DNA of 6,979 nucleotides from JAWLCQ01 sp041687095 (lineage in GTDB: Bacteria; Planctomycetota; Phycisphaerae; SM23-33), in assembly GCA_041687095.1 (NCBI GenBank), contig JAWLCQ010000226.1, positions 1-6,979 of the forward strand, in the 5' to 3' direction. Shown here in pieces: positions 1 through 6,826 of this stretch; positions within the stretch are counted from its first letter, which is position 1, and each line of letters starts with the position of its first letter. The notes under the pieces were generated by a model. The model was given only the letters and a program-made list of their open reading frames with translations, had not been told where the DNA came from and searched no databases. The position numbers and the translations under genes are program-made.

Positions 1-3000
1 CCGCCGCCCGCGAGAACCCCACCGCCCGCAGAATCGCCAACTCCGCGCGCCGTTCCAGAACGTTCCGCACGACCACCACCGCCAGCCCCCCCGCCCCCAG
101 GAGCAGGCCCAGCCCGCCCAGGGCCTGGAAGATCGAGATGTACGCGTTCTCGACGGCCAGGAAGCGCCCCAGGCGGTCCACGGCCGGGACGACTTCGAGC
201 CCGACATCCTCCCCGGCGCGGCCCAGCGCCATCGCCAGGGCCGCCGCCCGCTGGGGCGCGGCGTCGATCAGGAAGGCCCGGTAGCCTTCCGCCCCGGGGA
301 ATCGCTGCACGAAGGCCCGCTCCGGGATGAGCAGCCCCCCTTGCAGCACGGACCCCCCGATGACCGCGACGATGCGGACGCGGAAGGGGCGGCCCTGCTC
401 GTCCACGTACTCCAGCGCGTCCCCGACGGACTTGCCCAGCGCCCATGTGACGGTCGGCGCATCGCCGATGGCGGGGACCTCCTCGGGCCCCAGGTCCGCC
501 GTCAGCGCCTCCCACGAGCGGTCCTGCCCGTCCATCGCCCCGACGAACACAAACGCCCCCCGCCGCGCCAGCTCGTGCGGGTCCACCCCCAGCAGCCGCG
601 GCAGGCGCGGGCGGCTGAGGTTCAGGCAACTCGCCTCCTCCCCGCCGTTGATGCGAAGGGGAACCACGCTCGCCTCCCCCCACGCCCGCGGATCGAGCCC
701 GATCGCATCGCGGCCGGGGCGGGTGCGGAGATCGTGCACGAGGGGCAGGGCGGACTCGGCGTACAGCGCGAACCCCCCGGTCCCCCCCCCGCGGAGGTGG
801 GGATGGGCGGAGGGGTCCTTGCGGTTCGCCCCGACGGACACGATGAGGAACGTCCCGCACGCCAGCAGCGCCACCACCGCAACGGAGCGATGCGGGCGGC
901 GGGCGGGATTGCGGGCGCCGATCGCCCCCAGCGACAGGGCGGGCGGGCGGCGGCGCGGGACCGCCCCGCCCCGGGCGAAGCGCCCGTACGTGCACAGCGT
1001 CCCTCCGGTGAGCAGCAGCGATCCGCCGACGAAGAAGGCGACGGCGGCGCCTGGGCCGGTGGAGGCCCCCAGCAGGGCCGCTCCCACGACCCCCGCGGCC
1101 GTCAGCACCAGCAGCCCCCCGACGACTTGATACCCCCGCGCCCGGGGCGAGCCCTCCCACGCCTCGCTCCGCCCCCCCGCGCCCTGCTGGAGCAGCTCGC
1201 GGGGGGCCTGGCGAACCGTCCGCCGCAGCACCAGGGCCATCGTCCCCATCGCCGCCGCCAGCGACGCCCCCGCCCCCACGCCCAGCGTCGCGGGCGTGAC
1301 GGAGAACCATAGGTCCGTCGCGTGCGTCGCGGACTGCCACACCGTCGTCATCGCCCAGAGCATGGCGCGGGTGTAGAGCGTCCCGAGCCCCGCCCCGACC
1401 GCGACGGCCGGGACGGCCAGCAGCCCCGCCTCCAGCAGCAGTGCCCGGCGGACGGAGCGGGCGGTCCATCCCACGGACAGCAGCAGCCCCACCTGCCCGG
1501 ATCGCTGCCGCGTCGCGAAGGCGAACAGCAGCCCCGTCAGCAGCAGCCCCGCCGCCACCAGAAAAAAGCTGTAGCCCAGGAACAGTTGCCCGAAGTCCAG
1601 GGCCTCCTCCCCCCCCGCCAGCGCCCGCTCCCGCACGGGCTGCGCGAACAGCCCCACCGCCCCGGGGCCCAACCGCTCCCGCAGGGCGCCGGCAAGCGCC
1701 TCCTGCCGCCGGGCCGCGCCCGCGGAACCGCCGGCGGACGCGACGGGCTCCTCGGCCGATGGCGGACGCGAGCCCGCCTCCATCGCCCCCCCGCCCGCCG
1801 CACTGAACCGCACCGCCGTCAGGGTCCCGAAGCGGCTCGCCCACAGCCGTTGGGCGGTTTCGAGGCTCACGAAGGCCTTGGGGGTCCCGCGGTGCTCGTC
1901 CCAGTAGCGGTCGTCCTTTTCGCGGATGCGGGCGTAGTCGATGGGGATCCCGAACTCCCAGTCGCGGGGGGAGTCGCTCTCGGCAAGGCCGGGAACGTCG
2001 GGGAGGAGGGTCGGATCGGCGGCGAGGCCCTCCATCGGCAGGACGGCGGCGATGCGGAGGCGGGCGCGTCGCTCGCGGAGCGAACGGCCCGACGCGAGGT
2101 CATACCAGGCGATCTCCACGTCGTCCCCGACGGCGGCGGCGAGGTCGTCGGCGAGCCAGGTATTGACGGCGATTTCGTCGTCGCGGAGCCCCAGGATCCC
2201 TTTGGCCGTCTCTTCGCCACCCCCCGGACGCAGCCCGGGGGCGTTGTCGCCCGCCCGCGAAACGCCCGGTGCGGAGTCCGGGCCCGGTTCCGCGTCCCGT
2301 TGGCCCAGCGCCCCGATCCCCGTGACGACCGCGTAGGGGGAGGTGCGTTCCCCGCGGCGGATCTCCGTGGCGAAGTACGTGAACACGCCCACGGCGGCGG
2401 GGTCGGCGGTTGGGGCGGCGGCGGCGACGGCGGAGGGCAGGAAGACGCGCGGGGAGCGGAGTTCCAGCAGCGGGAGGTGCGGAACGGGGGCGATCTCGAA
2501 CTGCGCATCCGCCAACTGCCACGCCCCCGCGATGGCCGCGTCGAGCGGTCGGGCCTCGGCGGCGGAGAGGAGCACGTTCGCCCGCTTCGCCACTCCCGCG
2601 CGCTCCTGCAGCCACCGCAGCGGGACGAAGGCGTTGTACGGGGCGACCTGCGAGGGTTGGAGGGAGAAGCGGCCCGCCCCGGTGTCGGGGAGAATCGCCG
2701 CCACGCGGAGCATTCCGCCGCTGGAGTCCTGCAGGGCGAGGGGGGCCTCGCGCGGGAGGGCGGAGTACGCCGCCAGGCGCAGCAGGACCAGGTCCCCCAC
2801 GCGCACCTGGAGCTGGTCGGCGAGGCGGCGGTTGAGGAGGACGGCGTCGTCCGGGGCGTCGGGGCCCGTCGCGGGATCGTCGTGCGGAAGGCCGTGCAGG
2901 GCCCAGAAGCGGCCGTCCACCCCGAGCACCTGCACGCCGTTGGCGCGATGGGTGCGGGTGGGGTCGTCGACGATCCCGGGCAGGAGGAGCACGGGGGCGG

Positions 3001-3247
3001 CGGGAGCGGCGGTGGCGGAGGCGACCTCGTCGGCCAGCGCCTCGCGGAAGGGGGTGGCCGCCACGATCGCCGCCCGCGTCCCCCCCAGCCCCGCCAGGGC
3101 CATCCGCCGCAGCGAGTGGCGCATCGAGTCCCCGACGGCCAACGCCCCCACGAGTACCGCCGCCGTCACCGCCACGCCGATCGCCACCGGGACGTGCGTC
3201 CGCCGGTAGTGCCACAGGGAGCGGGCGGGGAGGCGAAGGGGGTTCAC
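1..3247 (-). CDS. Long FtsX/MacB-like ABC transporter permease, 3' end cut off by the window
   Basis: Membrane subunit of an ABC transporter of the FtsX/MacB/LolC-E type; it should pair with the ATPase encoded directly upstream. The frame is open from GTG at 3247 to the left edge (1082 codons, no stop), so the C-terminus is missing. A first membrane helix lies at about residues 18-38, followed by a large MacB-like extracytoplasmic region to about 550. Hydrophobic helices follow near 555-580, 601-630, 650-674, 706-725, 733-754 and 787-805, then a second large loop, then a helix near 1036-1060. The core motif NVLERRAELAILRAVGFS comes last, and a related half-motif (RQRSGQVGLLLSVGW) near 580-597 suggests a two-core permease. 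RYWDEHRGTPKAFVSL near 448-463, TGGFALYAES near 822 and SCLNLSRPRLPRLLG near 872 match my memory of a planctomycete permease family. The GTG start is supported by GGAGG seven bases upstream and a GTGA overlap with the ATPase stop. Two low-complexity inserts (about 318-348 and 483-520) look disordered. Substrate unknown. Confidence 0.9.
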   Translation of the reverse strand, partial: MNPLRLPARSLWHYRRTHVPVAIGVAVTAAVLVGALAVGDSMRHSLRRMALAGLGGTRAAIVAATPFREALADEVASATAAPAAPVLLLPGIVDDPTRTHRANGVQVLGVDGRFWALHGLPHDDPATGPDAPDDAVLLNRRLADQLQVRVGDLVLLRLAAYSALPREAPLALQDSSGGMLRVAAILPDTGAGRFSLQPSQVAPYNAFVPLRWLQERAGVAKRANVLLSAAEARPLDAAIAGAWQLADAQFEIAPVPHLPLLELRSPRVFLPSAVAAAAPTADPAAVGVFTYFATEIRRGERTSPYAVVTGIGALGQRDAEPGPDSAPGVSRAGDNAPGLRPGGGEETAKGILGLRDDEIAVNTWLADDLAAAVGDDVEIAWYDLASGRSLRERRARLRIAAVLPMEGLAADPTLLPDVPGLAESDSPRDWEFGIPIDYARIREKDDRYWDEHRGTPKAFVSLETAQRLWASRFGTLTAVRFSAAGGGAMEAGSRPPSAEEPVASAGGSAGAARRQEALAGALRERLGPGAVGLFAQPVRERALAGGEEALDFGQLFLGYSFFLVAAGLLLTGLLFAFATRQRSGQVGLLLSVGWTARSVRRALLLEAGLLAVPAVAVGAGLGTLYTRAMLWAMTTVWQSATHATDLWFSVTPATLGVGAGASLAAAMGTMALVLRRTVRQAPRELLQQGAGGRSEAWEGSPRARGYQVVGGLLVLTAAGVVGAALLGASTGPGAAVAFFVGGSLLLTGGTLCTYGRFARGGAVPRRRPPALSLGAIGARNPARRPHRSVAVVALLACGTFLIVSVGANRKDPSAHPHLRGGGTGGFALYAESALPLVHDLRTRPGRDAIGLDPRAWGEASVVPLRINGGEEASCLNLSRPRLPRLLGVDPHELARRGAFVFVGAMDGQDRSWEALTADLGPEEVPAIGDAPTVTWALGKSVGDALEYVDEQGRPFRVRIVAVIGGSVLQGGLLIPERAFVQRFPGAEGYRAFLIDAAPQRAAALAMALGRAGEDVGLEVVPAVDRLGRFLAVENAYISIFQALGGLGLLLGAGGLAVVVVRNVLERRAELAILRAVGFSRAA
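2221..2283. repeat. Two REP-like GC hairpins inside an insert of the permease gene
   Basis: Within the permease reading frame, CCCCCGG (2221-2227) pairs with CCGGGGG (2235-2241), and GCCCGG (2264-2269) pairs with CCGGGC (2278-2283). The region encodes about residues 322-343, a proline- and glycine-rich stretch between two better conserved segments (TSPYAVVTGIGALG and GLRDDEIAVNTW). The pairings are seen directly. That they come from an inserted interspersed repeat is inference, and codon bias toward C and G could also produce them. Confidence 0.4.
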
Positions 3248-3972
3248 GCCCCGCCCTCCGGGGGCGCGAGGCGCCCCTGGCGGAGCAGGAGCGTTCGGTG
3301 CATCCGCCCCGCGAGCGGGAGGCTGTGCGTCACCACGACCAGGGCCACGCCCTCCTCGCGGTTGAGTTCCAGCAGGAGGGAGGCGAGGGCGTCGCTGGTG
3401 TGCTGATCGAGCGAGCCGGTGGGCTCGTCGGCAAGCAGGAGGCGGGGGCGGTTGATGAGCGCCCGCACGACGGCCGCCCGCTGCCGCTCCCCGCCCGAGA
3501 GGCGGTGCGGCAGGAAGTCCATGCGTTCCCCGAGCCCCACGCGGTGGAGCAGGCGCTGGGCGCGGTCGGCGGGGGGTTCGGAGCGGTCCCCGGGACCGGC
3601 GGCGAGCGTGGGGATCAGCACGTTTTCCCGCACCGTGCACTGCGGCAGCAGGTGGTGGAGTTGGAAGACGAAACCAACGTCCCGCGCCCGCACGGCCGCC
3701 AGCTCCCGCTCGGATCGCTGCTGCAGGTTCACCCCGTCCAGGAGCACCTCGCCCTGGGTGCAGCGGTCGAGGGCGCCCATGAGGTTCAGCAGCGTGCTCT
3801 TGCCCGAGCCCGAGGGCCCGACGATGGCGAGCGTCTCGCCCGCCGTGACCCGCAGATCCACCCCGCGCAGCACCTCGACGTCCGGGGCGCCCGGGGCGCG
3901 GTAGCGTTTGGTGACCCCGCGAAGCTCCACGAGGGCGGATGCGTCTGCGTTTGCGTCTGCGTTTGCCGTCAT
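3244..3972 (-). CDS. ABC transporter ATP-binding protein, LolD/MacB-like
   Basis: Cytoplasmic ATPase of 242 residues, a normal length for the LolD/MacB/FtsE group, that powers the FtsX-like permease encoded next. All nucleotide-binding motifs are visible: Walker A GPSGSGKST at 52-60, Q-loop glutamine 104 in FVFQLHHLLP, signature LSGGERQRAAVVRAL at 158-172, Walker B LLLADEP at 178-184, D-loop SLD at 187-189 and H-loop histidine 216. The FQ-x-HHLLPQ-x-TVRENV stretch is typical of LolD-like proteins. The ATG at 3970-3972 overlaps the TGA of the upstream glycosyltransferase (ATGA), and no Shine-Dalgarno sequence is visible before it, so translational coupling is likely. The N-terminal extension (NADANADA) comes from a 12-bp tandem duplication and precedes the conserved LVELRGVTKRYR start. 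Family assignment is secure. The exact substrate class (lipoprotein, glycolipid, peptide) cannot be read from an ATPase. Confidence 0.95.
   Translation of the reverse strand: MTANADANADASALVELRGVTKRYRAPGAPDVEVLRGVDLRVTAGETLAIVGPSGSGKSTLLNLMGALDRCTQGEVLLDGVNLQQRSERELAAVRARDVGFVFQLHHLLPQCTVRENVLIPTLAAGPGDRSEPPADRAQRLLHRVGLGERMDFLPHRLSGGERQRAAVVRALINRPRLLLADEPTGSLDQHTSDALASLLLELNREEGVALVVVTHSLPLAGRMHRTLLLRQGRLAPPEGGA
3255..3259 (-). promoter_or_regulatory. Ribosome binding site of the permease
   Basis: GGAGG on the minus strand, seven bases before the GTG at 3245-3247 and inside the last codons of the ATPase gene. It decides the unusual GTG start, which overlaps the ATPase stop as GTGA. Confidence 0.65.
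3941..3964. repeat. Tandem 12-bp duplication in the ATPase N-terminus
   Basis: The plus-strand unit GCGTCTGCGTTT occurs twice in perfect tandem at 3941-3952 and 3953-3964. On the coding strand it produces NADANADA at residues 4-11, just after the start codon and before the conserved ABC domain. The length is a multiple of three, so copy-number change would not break the frame. Confidence 0.85.
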
Positions 3973-5285
3973 GGGAGTAGTGTACCCGCAGGGTGGGCGG
4001 ATTCCGTCACCGACTGGTACACGCCCAAGAGCTTTTCCGCCATGTGTTCGACGGTGTAGCGCTGGGCGACGAGGCGGCGCCCGGCGGCGCCGAGGGCGCT
4101 GGCGGCGGCGGGGTTCCGCAGGACGGTGCGGAGTTTCTCGGCGAGGTCGGCGGGGTCCTCGGGGCGGTGCAGGAGGCCTCCTTCCGCCCCGGCGAGCAGT
4201 TCCGGGAAGACCCCGCTGGCGGGCTGGACGACGGGCACGCCCTGCGCCCAGGCCTCCAGGACGTACCGCCCCGACGCCTCCCCCCGCCGCACCGGAACGG
4301 CCAGCACGGACAGCCCGCGGAGAAACTCGCGGGCAGCGGGGGCGTCCACGTGGCCGACGAACTCCACGCGGTCCGCGAGGCCCAGGGCATCAATCCGCGC
4401 CCGCACGCCGCGGAGGTACGCCGCGTCCGCCCCGGTGGACCCCCCGGCGATGCGAAGGCGCAGAGCGCCGAGTCCCGCCTCCCCCCGCAGCCGCCCGGCC
4501 GCTTCCACCAGCACGTCCAGGCCCTTGGGCGGGCAGGTCCGCGAGAGGTACCCGATGGTGGGCACGGGGGGTGCGGGGCGGTCGCCTTCCGCCTCCACGT
4601 CCACACCCACGTGCACCACGTCGATCCGCCCGGGGTCGATGCGGAGGTGGGAGGCCATCGCGGTGCGGAAGTACTCGCTGACGGCCACGAAGCGGTCGAC
4701 GTCGGCGGCGCGATCGGCGAGGAGGGACCAGGCAGAGCGCCGTGGGGTTTCGGGCAGCCCGTCGAGGAACTCGTCCTCGTCCTGGAGCAGGCAGACGACG
4801 GGGCAGTGCAGCTCCGCGCGGATCGCCCGCGCCAGGCCCACGAGCAGGACGTTGGAGAGGACGACCACGTCGGGGCGGCCGTGGGCGCGCAGCCAGTCGG
4901 TGAGGCGGCGGAGTTCCTTTCGCTGGCGCCCGTCCTCCCCGCGCAGCATGGAGAGCGTGGTGGCGGCGAGGTCATCGGGCGAGGTCATCCCGGCGAGGCG
5001 GCCGGCGAGGCGGAGGAGCGGGCGGAGGTCGAACAGGCGGTCGATCCAGCGCGGCGTGCGGCGGAAGAGGGGCCACTTCTGCTGCAGGTAGACGTTGATC
5101 CCCCCGTAGAAGATCGGCGAGAGGCCCTCCTCCCCCGCCCCCGCCCCGTTGGGCGGAAGGTAGAGCGGCACCATCAGCGCGTCGTGCCCGCGGCGGCGAA
5201 GCGCGCGGACGATGGCCCGGTCGCGAAGGCAGTTCTCGCAGTAGAACGTGTCGCCCGACCCGGGCGTCAGTTGCACGATCCGCAT
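3969..5285 (-). CDS. GT4-type family 1 glycosyltransferase with N-terminal CENC motif
   Basis: Predicted GT-B fold, retaining glycosyltransferase of 438 residues that transfers a sugar from an activated donor. It lacks membrane helices and is probably cytoplasmic or peripheral. The N-terminal Rossmann-like domain begins MRIVQLTPGSGDTFYCENCLRDRAIV, with a C16-x-x-C19 pair. The middle has VAVSEYFRTAM at 200-210 and VVHVGVDV at 223-230, typical of GT4 enzymes. The C-terminal domain has GYLSRTCPPKGLDVLVEA (245-262), with R249 and K254 placed like the phosphate-contacting residues of the family, and an E-x7-E motif formed by E336 and E344 in RRGEASGRYVLEAWAQG. The start is supported by AGGAG six bases upstream. 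The stop overlaps the ATG of the ABC ATPase, so the enzyme is translationally coupled to an export system; a role in making or decorating the exported envelope component is an inference. Acceptor and donor are unknown. Confidence 0.93.
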   Translation of the reverse strand: MRIVQLTPGSGDTFYCENCLRDRAIVRALRRRGHDALMVPLYLPPNGAGAGEEGLSPIFYGGINVYLQQKWPLFRRTPRWIDRLFDLRPLLRLAGRLAGMTSPDDLAATTLSMLRGEDGRQRKELRRLTDWLRAHGRPDVVVLSNVLLVGLARAIRAELHCPVVCLLQDEDEFLDGLPETPRRSAWSLLADRAADVDRFVAVSEYFRTAMASHLRIDPGRIDVVHVGVDVEAEGDRPAPPVPTIGYLSRTCPPKGLDVLVEAAGRLRGEAGLGALRLRIAGGSTGADAAYLRGVRARIDALGLADRVEFVGHVDAPAAREFLRGLSVLAVPVRRGEASGRYVLEAWAQGVPVVQPASGVFPELLAGAEGGLLHRPEDPADLAEKLRTVLRNPAAASALGAAGRRLVAQRYTVEHMAEKLLGVYQSVTESAHPAGTLLP

Positions 5286-5291
5286 GGCTCA

Positions 5292-5296
5292 CTCCT
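5292..5296 (-). promoter_or_regulatory. Ribosome binding site of the glycosyltransferase
   Basis: AGGAG on the minus strand, six bases before the ATG at 5283-5285. It supports that start over upstream in-frame alternatives and is one of only two clear Shine-Dalgarno sequences in the window. Confidence 0.7.
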
Positions 5297-5299
5297 GAG

Positions 5300-5311
5300 G
5301 GCCCCGGGGCC
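5300..5311. repeat. 12-bp perfect GC palindrome in the 70-base gap before the glycosyltransferase
   Basis: GGCCCCGGGGCC reads the same on both strands and lies directly upstream of the AGGAG site of the glycosyltransferase. It could fold or bind a regulator, but in DNA this rich in G and C such a palindrome may be chance. No T-run follows, so it is not a convincing terminator, and the gap (5286-5355) shows no other clear signal. Confidence 0.35.
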
Positions 5312-5355
5312 GCACCGTTGCACCTCACGGCCTTCCGCAATTCTCCTCCGCGTTC

Positions 5356-6615
5356 TCAGGGCTCCGCCGGTCCGAACGCGTAGACGTATCCGTCGTCGCA
5401 CCCGAAGAGCACCACCGGGCCCGCGACGGCCGGGGACGACGAGATCGCCGACCCCACCTGGTAGCTCCAGACCTCCTCCCCGCTGTCCCGCCGCAGCAGC
5501 AGCAGCCGTCCGTCGTCGCCCGCGACGACCACCTTGTCTCCGCACAGCACCGGGCCCGCCCGCATCCCGCCTCGCAGCGCGTAGCGCCAGACGACCTCGC
5601 CCGTCTCGCGGTCCACGCAGTATAGGCGCCCGGCCTCCGACCCGAAGATCACCCGCTCCCCGTCCAGGGCCGGACCCACCGTGACGGGCGAATCCACCGC
5701 CATCGTCCACACGATGTGCCCCCGGGCCAGATCGACGCACGCGAACGTCCCGCCCCCTCCCGCGCCCTCGCTCCCCGCGTACGCCCCCACCCACCCGCGG
5801 TCCCCGTCGGCGGCCAACTCGGACGTGATGGGCCCGCCGATCTCCAACGCGTCGATCGCCTCCCCGCTCCCCGCGTCGATCACCCGCAGGTTCCCGTCGC
5901 ACCCCCCCACCGCCACGCGCCCCTGGGTCACACTGGGGGCGGGGTGCACGCGCTCGCTGCCCTTGCTCGCCCACACCCGCTCGCCCGTGGCGGCGTCCAG
6001 GGCGTAGACGATCCAGTCGTAGCTGCCGACGACCACGAGCGTCCGCCCGTCGTGCGTCCGGTAGTGGTTGCACCCGCCCTCGATGCGGTCGCCGGCCTGG
6101 AAGGACCAGAGCTTCGACCCGTCGGCGGCGTTGAGGCAGTAGAGCGTGTTGTCGACGGACCCGACGTACAGGCGGCCGTCAAGGATCAGCGGGGCGGCGT
6201 TGACCTGGTTGCCCGTCCGGAACGCCCAGGCCTTCTTCCCCGTGGCGAGGTCCAGGGCGTAGACGTGTCCGTCCTGGGACCCGACGAACGCGCGGCCGCC
6301 CGCGATGACGGGGGGGGAGGTGACGGGGGCGGCGGTGCGGAATCGCCAGTACATCCGCAGTTGGTGGGGCAACTCCCCCCCCGCCTCGCCGCGCAGCGCC
6401 TGCCCGCCGCGATGCATCGGCCAGTCGGTCCGGGGCGTGGGCAGCGGGCGTGCGGGGTCGTGGCGGTCCGTCACCGGCGCCCCTCCGCCCCCGCCCGCGC
6501 GGCCGAGGACCCACAGCGTGAGGGCCCCGGCCACCAAGGCCCCGATGAGGAACATGACGGCCGGGACGAGGCGGCGGGGCGGGACGTTGCTCTGATTGTT
6601 CTGCGGGTTGGGCAT
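5356..6615 (-). CDS. Membrane-anchored PQQ-like beta-propeller repeat protein (BamB-like repeats)
   Basis: 419-residue protein with a short N-terminal tail, two arginines (14-15) and one hydrophobic helix at about 16-38. It then has a glycine-rich linker (41-45) and a long repeat domain, so the propeller should sit outside the cytoplasmic membrane. A DWPMHRGG segment at 64-71 resembles the WPMFRG-type opening of many PQQ-like repeat proteins. Eight repeats of roughly 40 residues follow, most with the pattern VYALDLATGKKAWAF. The closing tryptophans are W90, W130, W170, W215, W303, W343 and W383; the fifth repeat has lost its tryptophan (IDALEIG, near 256). Repeats at this spacing predict an eight-bladed propeller. 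No heme motif is seen, and I cannot see a dehydrogenase active site, so a scaffold or binding role is more likely than a quinoprotein enzyme. The start is the first ATG before the membrane helix, without a clear Shine-Dalgarno sequence. The next gene begins 70 bases after the stop, so co-transcription is plausible. Precise function unknown. Confidence 0.9.
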   Translation of the reverse strand: MPNPQNNQSNVPPRRLVPAVMFLIGALVAGALTLWVLGRAGGGGGAPVTDRHDPARPLPTPRTDWPMHRGGQALRGEAGGELPHQLRMYWRFRTAAPVTSPPVIAGGRAFVGSQDGHVYALDLATGKKAWAFRTGNQVNAAPLILDGRLYVGSVDNTLYCLNAADGSKLWSFQAGDRIEGGCNHYRTHDGRTLVVVGSYDWIVYALDAATGERVWASKGSERVHPAPSVTQGRVAVGGCDGNLRVIDAGSGEAIDALEIGGPITSELAADGDRGWVGAYAGSEGAGGGGTFACVDLARGHIVWTMAVDSPVTVGPALDGERVIFGSEAGRLYCVDRETGEVVWRYALRGGMRAGPVLCGDKVVVAGDDGRLLLLRRDSGEEVWSYQVGSAISSSPAVAGPVVLFGCDDGYVYAFGPAEP

Positions 6616-6629
6616 GGCGTTACTGCGAC

Positions 6630-6635
6630 ATCATA
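6630..6635 (-). promoter_or_regulatory. Possible -10 element of the propeller gene
   Basis: TATGAT on the minus strand matches the sigma-70 -10 consensus at five of six positions and lies in a small AT-richer island just before the ATG at 6615. It implies a very short leader of under ten bases. No good -35 hexamer is found at the usual 16-18 base spacing, so the call is tentative. Confidence 0.25.
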
Positions 6636-6650
6636 CGCATTCCGTAACCG

Positions 6651-6684
6651 TTCACGCCTTCGCAAACAGCGGCGAAGGCGTGAA
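6651..6684. repeat. Perfect 13-bp inverted repeat with 8-base loop upstream of the propeller gene
   Basis: TTCACGCCTTCGC (6651-6663) is matched exactly by GCGAAGGCGTGAA (6672-6684), with eight bases between. No T-rich stretch follows on either strand, so it does not look like an intrinsic terminator. It sits about 36 bases upstream of the propeller ATG and about 15 bases upstream of the candidate -10 element, where an operator or an RNA/DNA hairpin could act. It may instead be a dispersed genomic repeat. Confidence 0.8.
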
Positions 6685-6720
6685 GAAAATGGTCCGTCGG
6701 GAGCCGAAGGCGGGAAAGGC

Positions 6721-6754
6721 GCGGCGGTGCGGCGGTGCGGCGAGGCGGTGCGGC
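6721..6754. repeat. GGCGGT-rich simple sequence repeat
   Basis: The 8-bp unit GCGGCGGT occurs twice in tandem from 6721, followed by degraded copies (GCGGCGAG, then GCGGTGCGGCG). It lies in the gene-free region and looks like a slippage-prone low-complexity tract. No function can be read from it. Confidence 0.6.
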
Positions 6755-6775
6755 GCGGAGCGAAGCGGCTTGTCG

Positions 6776-6812
6776 CGGCTCAAGCGCGTGCGTTGGTGGT
6801 CTCCTGACCCCC
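6776..6812 (+). repeat. 37-bp direct repeat, copy A (degenerate hairpin)
   Basis: Starts CGGCTCAAGCGCGTGCG and ends TCTCCTGACCCCC. It matches copy B at 6890-6926 at 36 of 37 positions; the single difference is T at 6797 against G at 6911. The difference, plus GTCG after the unit instead of AACG, disrupts the stem that is perfect in copy B. The offset between copies is 114 bp. Confidence 0.85.
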
Positions 6813-6826
6813 GTCGCAGGAGGTGG

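Noticed and set aside
327..1312. Two overlapping plus-strand frames of 267 and 323 residues
   Set aside because: They are antisense to the permease, whose reading frame carries conserved family motifs through this stretch.
2100..3215. 371-residue minus-strand frame inside the permease gene
   Set aside because: It is out of frame with the permease and is extremely Arg/Gly/Pro-rich. The permease frame gives hydrophobic helices and conserved blocks instead.
1322..3406. 694-residue plus-strand open frame
   Set aside because: It lies opposite the permease and ATPase genes, which have full domain signatures. Its translation is Arg/Gly/Pro/His-rich with no recognisable motif, as expected for an antisense frame in high-GC DNA.
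3993..5684. 563-residue plus-strand open frame
   Set aside because: It is antisense to the glycosyltransferase and the end of the propeller gene, both of which have clear family motifs. The translation has low-complexity composition and no domain signature.
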